Both the position numbers and the translations under genes were made by a program. Below are positions 18,601 through 23,511 of a stretch of DNA of 23,511 nt, piece after piece. The stretch is from Ophiothrix spiculata (Eukaryota; Echinodermata; Ophiuroidea; Amphilepidida; Ophiotrichidae): NCBI GenBank assembly GCA_000969725.1, contig JXSR01S032646.1; one strand, 5' to 3'. The first letter of the stretch is position 1, and every line of letters starts with the position of its first letter. The notes under the pieces are model-generated. The model was not told the origin of the DNA and did no database searches. It saw nothing but the letters and a program-made list of their open reading frames with translations.

Positions 18601-21600
18601 GCCCTGGATTGAAGCAGCACTACTAGGAATACTGAAACATTATGTACTAATAAGCTGATCCAAAGTGTTCAAAGAACATCTGCACATTATACCGAAGCCA
18701 CCTAGATTTATAGAGGCAGGGCTGTATAGTGTATAAATCACCTGTACTTGTTACAGATTATTATCCTTTTTGTTTGTATTTATTTTTGTTTTGTTTGTTT
18801 ATTTTAGGCTGGTCATTTCTTCTGGGGAGTGTGGGGGTTAATTCAAGCACATATATCAGTCATTGACTTTGACTACCTTGAGTAAGTATGAAGTCATTTA
18901 TTTAAATAGTATGTTATTTTACCTGTTACCAGGCCCGTAGCCAGGATTTTTCAAGGGGTTGCGGATTTTCAAAAAGTGGACCTTTTGGAGGAAATATTTT
19001 AGTTTTGGTCAACCCTAAACTAATTTGAGTGGTTTTGACAAAGTGACAAGCAAAAAAAAAAAGGGTTTTCAGTAGTTCTTCAAACATTTTGTTTAGTATT
19101 TTAGTAAGAAACGACCTTCATTTACGTGTTTTGGTGCTTTAGGTGTTCTTTTGGTTTTGGTGGGTATTTAGGGAATTTTTGTGGACTTTTTTTGTACATT
19201 GCCCCCCCCCCCCCCCCCCTGGCTACGGGCCTGGGCTTGCCTGTTACATGAGTTAGTTACATCCATGTCTTGTTCTCCAATGTCTGGATTTACATTCACT
19301 CAGCAGTACATATATCTGAAACTGCTTGTCAGATATAACAGAGTTGACAACTTCTCTGATTGGTGATAACTCCATCAAGAAAGGAGGGAGGGAAGTGGGT
19401 CTTATTCCATGTGTCTTACAGAGTGCATGAGGCTCAGCCCCTGCACCCATGCATTTCTTCTTGCTTCAAACATCTAATTTGACCATTTGGAAATTGATCA
19501 GGGTGGTTCTTTTTTCATTTTACATTGGTTGTTCACTACACCATTTAATATTTGAGGGGTGCTCTGGCAAAATGAGAGGAAAGTCGCAAATTTCAAAATT
19601 GAGTTTATGACATATTTTAGTACTCTATAATCTCAGCTTTTGAATGATATATAATATGTCACACTTTCTTTCTCCATTCTTCATTTAGAGATCGAAATCC
19701 AAAGCAGTCCACTGAATATATTGCAATAAAAATTAGCTGAAAATCGATTTTAAAAATACTGATTACTACGGTGTATAATAGCAACAAAGAATCAATTAAC
19801 CATGAATAATGGCACTTCCCGTCAAAGTTGACCTTCAAAACTTTAGGTATAGGTAAACACTTATGCATGAAGGCGTTTTATGTCAAAAAATGAAATTTGA
19901 CTTTTTCACCCTATTTTTACCATTTACTCAAAATGTAGACTCGCGACTTTCCTCTCATTTTGCCAGAGCAGCCCATATTTAAAGAATTAAATTTATAAGT
20001 TGCTTTTCTAGACCTTATAAAAGTAAGATACACATTTTCACTGAAAGGAAAAAGATCTAATGCTGCAAAAATAATAACCAACATGCCACCATATGTGTGC
20101 ACAATTTGACATGGCAAATTTCGATGCAGATTTGAATTTAGATTGATAATTCAACAAAAACTGACTCAATGTGACTCAGTCTGAACTTCTGAATCACTTA
20201 TTAATGTGCATTAGATCAGATTGATGCTCCCCAGTGTAGCTTTCTCTTTGTAGCACTCCAGAGTGACTAGAGTCTTTGAGTCAACTGATGTTCAACAACT
20301 CACCGTATCTTCTTATACAGGAGCGCGCCGTTGTTGATTAGTGATGAATCCACAGTTGATATTCAAATAAGCGCGTCACGCACGGCACAGCTTACACAGA
20401 GGTGTGTTTACGCAGTGCACATAAATCGGCGCACTGTTCATCGCGCGTCGGGAACTTGAGTACGTGCAAGGACTGGCGCTTGGGAACAGTTGAAAACGAT
20501 AAAGCAACAATCATTTAAAAACTAGCATTTTGTTTCAGATTCTTCAAAGTATTTTTATTGAGATGAGTATCTGATAAATTGAAAACATTTAGAATTTAAT
20601 TCATACGTTTTCAGAAAGATTTTCGTTGTTGTAAGGTATTCAAACATGCTACAGAGTTGTTCATCGCTAATCAACAACTCTGCATCCGATGCGTCGGCGT
20701 ATTTTTATCACACTCGCTAAAGCCACCCTCGCGCGATAAAAAATGCGCAGACGCATGGATGCATCGTTGTTGATTAGCGATGAACAACTCTGTAGCATGT
20801 TTGAATACCTAATTGAATCTTGAAAGTATTTATACTCAGGCAAAAAGGAAAACTTAAAAAGGAACCCTGTTTTATAGGCCCGGCCGACCCTAAGTTTGCA
20901 TTTTGGAAGATTTTTTTTAGTTTTGCCAAAATCATGTAAAATCCTGCTTTTTTCTTGGCCAAATTTTAACAATTTTGGTTGAACTTTTTAAGAAAATTTC
21001 TTTGTAAAAATTATTCATTTTTCTCCAAATTGTTTCTTTTCTTTTCTTTTTTAGGTGGGGGGGTTAATTTCGGCCAATTTTAACCTCCAGACAAAAAATA
21101 TAAAAGGGAAAAAAGTCTGCCCGACCAACCGACCCACCCTACTTGAAAGGTCTCCATGCCTACAAATTATTTTTGCTCACTTGAGTGCTATCTCCATGTA
21201 ATAATATAGGTGGTGTTGTCACAAAAGACCATTAGGTCAAAGCTTCCAAGATTACAACAAATACTATCAGCAGCTGCAACAATTAATTTGATTTCAACCG
21301 AGATGTCATTTGTGCTGAGTTTCTGCATGCATGGTGTCTTCTGGAGGATTTGAACCATTGACCTTTAGTGAAAGCATCCCTATTGGCTGTACAACTTTTG
21401 ACATGATTCAACCAAAGTAGCTATGAAAAGTGTTCATCCTCGAATGTTCAATGTATTGTAAACACCAATATTTTTGCATATGGTAATTTTCACGCACAGC
21501 CAATTTTAATCATTTTGCTCATTTTAATTTTTGCGCTTGTGAATTTTTTAACGTGCGGCAGAAAATACAAACCATTTTTCCGGTACATTTATTTTCGCGC

Positions 21601-21768
21601 TAGTCGGGTTGAGCGTGAAACGTGTAAAAATAAACATAGCACCAAAAATACAATATAATTGATTGCAAAACATCCTTTTTCTTTCCTTGTGACAGGTATG
21701 CCATTATCAGGTTGAATGAATATTTCAACAAACGTGATGAGTTTCTAGCCATTCCAATGCCACAATAG
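12518..21768 (+). CDS. ETNK1: Ethanolamine kinase, complete, 8 exons, 352 residues
   Basis: Exons 12518-12640, 13798-14057, 14930-15070, 15724-15866, 16767-16850, 17329-17489, 18808-18881 and 21696-21768 join in frame through GT-AG introns to 1059 bases ending in TAG. The product should phosphorylate ethanolamine with Mg-ATP, the first committed step of the CDP-ethanolamine (Kennedy) route to phosphatidylethanolamine, in the cytosol. The N-lobe has FTDGISNKIVGCY (43-55) and LFRIYGKKTELIIDR (65-79). The catalytic loop is CHNDILLANVIYD (207-219), with Asp210 as presumed base and Asn215. The metal-binding motif is FIDYEYASYNYQAFDIGNHF (227-246). The C-lobe has FALAGHFFWGVWGLIQ, typical of the family. 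Human ETNK2 is somewhat longer, mostly at the N terminus. The start has G at -3 and +4, with an in-frame stop 51 bases upstream (12467). ETNK1 versus ETNK2 cannot be decided in an invertebrate; choline kinase is less likely from the FTDG and KTEL motifs. Confidence 0.94.
12641..13797 (+). other. ETNK intron 1, no gene recognised
   Basis: AT-rich sequence. It holds an eleven-base G run (13418-13428) and a TAAA microsatellite just before exon 2. Two short open frames (12667-12876, 12901-13083) show no domain and no conserved pattern that I recognise. Confidence 0.6.
13798..14057 (+). CDS. ETNK1: ETNK exon 2
   Basis: 260 bases from TTGCAG| to AA|GTAAGT. It carries the glycine-rich-loop equivalent (FTDGISNKIVGCY), the RIYGKKTELIIDR strand, FHTLFKVGCGPELYAAFNNG and the YEYVPG hinge-like segment. 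A run of TAAA repeats sits just upstream of the acceptor. Confidence 0.95.
14421..14712. mobile_element. Nested inverted-repeat element
   Basis: Outer arms: CAGTTTATGGTATTCACTAT (14421-14440) continuing ATGCTCCAGG, against the complement of CCAGGAGTGTATAGCGAATA (14681-14700) continuing CCATATACACTG. Inner arms: CAGGGGTGTGAGAGT (14447-14461) and ACTCTCACACCCCTG (14595-14609). CAGCTTTT-like motifs recur between them. Probably one foldback element inside another, in ETNK intron 2. No coding capacity. Confidence 0.5.
14930..15070 (+). CDS. ETNK1: ETNK exon 3
   Basis: 141 bases from TTCCTAG| to AA|GTTAGT. It encodes LITREMSRLHAVKP...KKWLDTLP, aligned with the LIARQLAKIHA helix of ETNK proteins. 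The codons at both ends are split (phase 2), and the join to exons 2 and 4 restores Lys at each. Confidence 0.93.
15071..15723 (+). other. ETNK intron 3, no gene recognised
   Basis: Ordinary AT-rich intron. I see no inverted-repeat element, RNA gene or extra exon here. Confidence 0.6.
15724..15866 (+). CDS. ETNK1: ETNK exon 4 (catalytic loop)
   Basis: 143 bases from CTACAG| to AAA|GTAAGT. It encodes LDSPVVFCHNDILLANVIYD, the Brenner-type catalytic loop of the choline/ethanolamine kinase and aminoglycoside phosphotransferase fold. Asp210 and Asn215 are intact. Confidence 0.95.
15867..16766 (+). other. ETNK intron 4, possible dispersed repeat at its start
   Basis: CCCGGGGGGATACTCCCCTT (15928-15947) and the following GGTATGGGCATGTGCATCAC resemble a repeat I recall from several marine invertebrate genomes, but no second copy is in this window. 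The rest is plain AT-rich intron. Confidence 0.3.
16767..16850 (+). CDS. ETNK1: ETNK exon 5 (metal-binding motif)
   Basis: 84 bases from TTTCAG| to GCAG|GTACAT. It encodes VCFIDYEYASYNYQAFDIGN followed by HFDEMA. Asp229 is the DFG-equivalent magnesium ligand of the family. Missed by simple ORF finding because it is short. Confidence 0.95.
17329..17489 (+). CDS. ETNK1: ETNK exon 6
   Basis: 161 bases from TGTTCAG| to CTG|GTAGGT. It encodes GLDVVDYNLYPDKVFQLKWL, REYLLAWHEVTG and EVEILYAKANKFAL, the C-lobe helices that line the substrate pocket in this family. It ends in phase 0. Confidence 0.95.
17653..17880. mobile_element. Inverted-repeat element with 20-bp perfect ends
   Basis: TATATAACTCATACAAAGAT (17653-17672) is the exact complement of 17861-17880. 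Inside, AGAGTGCA...TTTTCCATTGCAC (17733-17760) folds on GTGCAATGGGAAATT...CACTCT (17768-17800). It lies in ETNK intron 6, directly beside a second foldback that shares the CCATTGCAC motif. Confidence 0.6.
17883..18045. mobile_element. Long near-perfect foldback
   Basis: ACAAATAATGAATGTTTCAA through CGTGCAATGGAAAGAATATT and GATGAAATGTTCCATTTTA (left arm, to about 17957) is complementary to the right arm, about 17974-18045, with few mismatches. The loop is CTTGGCTTCGCCTCG. Typical of palindromic MITEs; no coding capacity. Confidence 0.65.
18808..18881 (+). CDS. ETNK1: ETNK exon 7
   Basis: 74 bases from ATTTTAG| to CTTGA|GTAAGT. It encodes AGHFFWGVWGLIQAHISVID and then FDYL. The HFFWG.W.LIQ motif is near invariant in ethanolamine and choline kinases. 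Confidence 0.95.
18930..19239. mobile_element. hAT-like MITE, TIR CAGGCCCGTAGCCAGG
   Basis: CAGGCCCGTAGCCAGG (18930-18945) is the exact complement of CCTGGCTACGGGCCTG (19218-19233). The 8 bases CCTGTTAC occur immediately left (18922-18929) and again at 19240-19247, six bases beyond the right TIR. An 8-bp duplication and CAGG ends suit hAT elements. The six extra bases make the right boundary imprecise. It includes an 18-base C run (19202-19219) and lies in ETNK intron 7. Confidence 0.6.
19556..19974. mobile_element. TIR element with 32-bp ends and 8-bp near-duplication
   Basis: The left end GGGGTGCTCTGGCAAAATGA (19556-19575) continuing GAGGAAAGTCGC matches the complement of the right end (19943-19974) at 31 of 32 positions. 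Flanks are ATATTTGA (19548-19555) and ATATTTAA (19975-19982), a target duplication with one change. The 419-bp element has no transposase frame. Superfamily uncertain (8-bp duplicators such as hAT or Merlin). ETNK intron 7. Confidence 0.7.
20635..20809. mobile_element. Palindromic MITE, Harbinger-like, TAA duplication
   Basis: The 44 bases starting GGTATTCAAACATGCTACAG (20635-20678) are the exact complement of 20766-20809. Pairing continues imperfectly towards the centre. TAA flanks both ends (20632-20634 and 20810-20812), a 3-bp duplication as made by PIF/Harbinger transposases, whose ends often start with GG. The element is 175 bp, with no coding capacity. The perfect arms suggest recent insertion or conversion. 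Confidence 0.7.
21696..21768 (+). CDS. ETNK1: ETNK exon 8 (last coding exon)
   Basis: 73 bases from TGACAG| to the TAG stop. It encodes YAIIRLNEYFNKRDEFLAIP and MPQ, corresponding to the YAIVRFNQYFKMKP tail of ETNK. It follows the largest intron (2.8 kb), which holds three inverted-repeat elements. Confidence 0.95.
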
Positions 21769-23511
21769 GATTTCCAGGAATTTTGCTTTGTCTTCCAATA
21801 CTGCTATAGGATCAAAGGATTTTTGCCTTCATCAGTGAAATAATTTTTAGTTCTTTTGATATCTGAGGGTCCACATTGAACCAAGGGGTATAGTTTATCT
21901 CAGAGTTGTTTTTCCCTCGTTTGCGGGTTTTTTCTTTCCGACGCTTGTTGTTAAGGCCTTCTGCGTATCGATGCACTTACTTACGCACGTATTTGCAGAG
22001 CGTGATTTGTTGATTTCGGTTGTTTACGCTCACGCTTTTGAAACACGCGCGTTAAGAGTGCCGTACACTACACGATTTGAAATGAAAAACAACTTTGAGG
22101 GATAGTATATCTATACTTGCAGCCATTTTGTTGACCAGTGGCAGCACCAGGATTTACAAAATGGGGGAGGGTGACAAACCAAGGGCAAGTGAAACAACCA
22201 TTTCAAAACATTTGCCAAGTAAAAATTTTTGTGCTCAAAACTTTTCAGCAAATTTGCTAGTGGGGGAAATGAGGGGCAAATAATCCTCTTGGTGCCGCCA
22301 CTGCTGTTGATGCACATGTTGGCTGGGTTAATCAAAAAAATCCTACTGAAGCTCTGTAGCTTGTAAGAGTATGTTAATCTTGACTTGATGTGGTTAATAT
22401 TATTTACGATGGTACCCTCGATGTGGGCGCTTCACTATATGGTTCAGACTGCCCGTAACGGCTGATCGTAATTAGTCAAAATTTTGACCAGTAGAATTAC
22501 ACAACTTGTCAGCTCACTCGGTCTATCTAACTATACAGCAATCGTTCGTGAATGGAAGGTTTTGGTGAAGAGGTTGACAAAATGGGGATGTTTCCATGCG
22601 CGACCTCTGTTTCACTATGCGTTACAAGAAATTCACGCAATCGCCAATGCGTCACGCGTGCAAGTGTTTGACGCTGAAAATCAATGCCTTCAGGATACGG
22701 GCCAATCAACTGCTTAGATTGATTAGCGGTTACCGGCGTCTTATTTTGGATAAGACATCGCAGCCCAGCGTAAATATTATTGTGCTTGTATGTGACTGTG
22801 ACTACATTTTGTATTGTGAATGCAAAAAGTTGTATCCTCAATGGCTGCCACATGCAGGTTATATTTATTCAACACTTTGTTGATTAGAACTTATATATTA
22901 AAATTTGTCTTTGATATACCTCTATCAGTGGCTCTTGATGGTTCTTCAGGTGATGGTCCTAATGATAGGGCCACTGATTCAAGAATGGATTCTATATATA
23001 TATACAGTGTGTAATGTTAATTCATGAAAAAATAGTAGCTATTGCAATAACAATTTTTTTCCATTCCCATGATAACCTATTTTGACTTACAAAGAGCAAA
23101 TTTACAGTTTGTACCCCAAGGTAAAATGGTATCAAAAAATTGTGATTGTAAAGCTGAATATCTAAAATATCTATCTTACATATTCCTCCTAAACACAGGA
23201 AAAATCAACTCACAAAAAAGGTGCAATAACTCGACCTAAAGGAGCGACAACATTGTGTCGCATATTATACAGTGTCAGAAAGAGTACCTATTCCAGTGGA
23301 ACATATTTTACTCATGACAGATTTTCAAATCATGCAAGGGTCTGAATATTATATTATATATGTATTTCTAACCATCAATTTTATTTATTTCAAATCATGC
23401 TTCAATATTTGTTGTCCATTAATAACCATGATAAAAACAAGCAGAAGTGTCTATGGTAGATTGTTTAAAATCATTACACATTTAGAGACGTTAGTGTCAG
23501 AAGACATTAAA
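21769..23511 (+). other. ETNK 3' UTR and downstream flank, no further gene seen
   Basis: I find no AATAAA after the stop; an ATTAAA at 22897-22902 is the best visible polyadenylation candidate but is 1.1 kb away. Several overlapping short frames on both strands around 22484-22883 have no family pattern. CCAAT-like and CG-containing bases around 22640-22710 could belong to a neighbouring promoter, but this is weak. Confidence 0.4.
22136..22303. mobile_element. hAT-like MITE, TIR CAGTGGCAGCACCA
   Basis: CAGTGGCAGCACCAGGATT at the left and AATCCTCTTGGTGCCGCCACTG at the right are complementary with few mismatches. Flanks TTGTTGAC (22128-22135) and CTGTTGAT (22304-22311) agree at six of eight bases, a decayed 8-bp duplication. 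The 168-bp element lies downstream of the ETNK stop. Confidence 0.6.

Noticed and set aside
22484-22883. Overlapping frames of 77, 108 and 95 codons on both strands as a possible downstream gene
   Set aside because: No family pattern, no codon consistency and no splice pairs; overlapping frames on both strands point to chance.

Overview
The window is animal nuclear DNA: AT-rich, with two spliced protein-coding genes that lie head to head and introns full of short mobile elements. The encoded proteins and the repeat load (tRNA-derived SINEs, MITE-like inverted-repeat elements, a non-LTR reverse transcriptase fragment, minisatellites) fit a marine invertebrate. I lean towards an invertebrate deuterostome, but the sequence alone does not settle the taxon. 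A run of 50 N (11515-11564) marks an assembly gap.

Minus strand, 1 to about 12.2 kb: the 5' part of an HPS5 orthologue (BLOC-2 subunit). Five coding exons were reconstructed (7528-7409, 6190-6080, 3063-3002, 2014-1831, 1621-1491). They join in frame to give the first 202 residues, an N-terminal beta-propeller region. The gene runs off the left edge. A candidate non-coding first exon ends at a strong splice donor at 12153.

Plus strand, 12518-21768: a complete eight-exon ethanolamine kinase gene (ETNK family). Every junction keeps frame and the product is 352 residues, with the HND...N catalytic loop and the IDYEY metal-binding motif of the choline/ethanolamine kinase fold. The two start regions are separated by a few hundred bases that hold a consensus ETS/GABP site and a DR1-type nuclear receptor element, as expected of a bidirectional promoter.

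The rest is intron or 3' flank. HPS5 intron 3 holds a run of hairpins followed by a ~130-bp minisatellite with a DR1 motif in every copy. HPS5 intron 2 holds a 791-bp terminal-inverted-repeat element with a 9-bp target duplication, inserted in or beside an older SINE. HPS5 intron 1 holds a ~92-bp GC-rich tandem array, two inverted copies of a second SINE, a foldback element and a LINE fragment at the gap. ETNK introns 2, 6 and 7 hold several foldback or TIR elements. From 21769 to the right edge I see ETNK 3' UTR/flank, one more MITE and no recognisable gene.

The two genes have no known direct link (lysosome-related organelle biogenesis and phosphatidylethanolamine synthesis); what joins them here is the shared promoter region. 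I found no operon, CRISPR array or multi-gene novel system. The unusual content is in the repeats.
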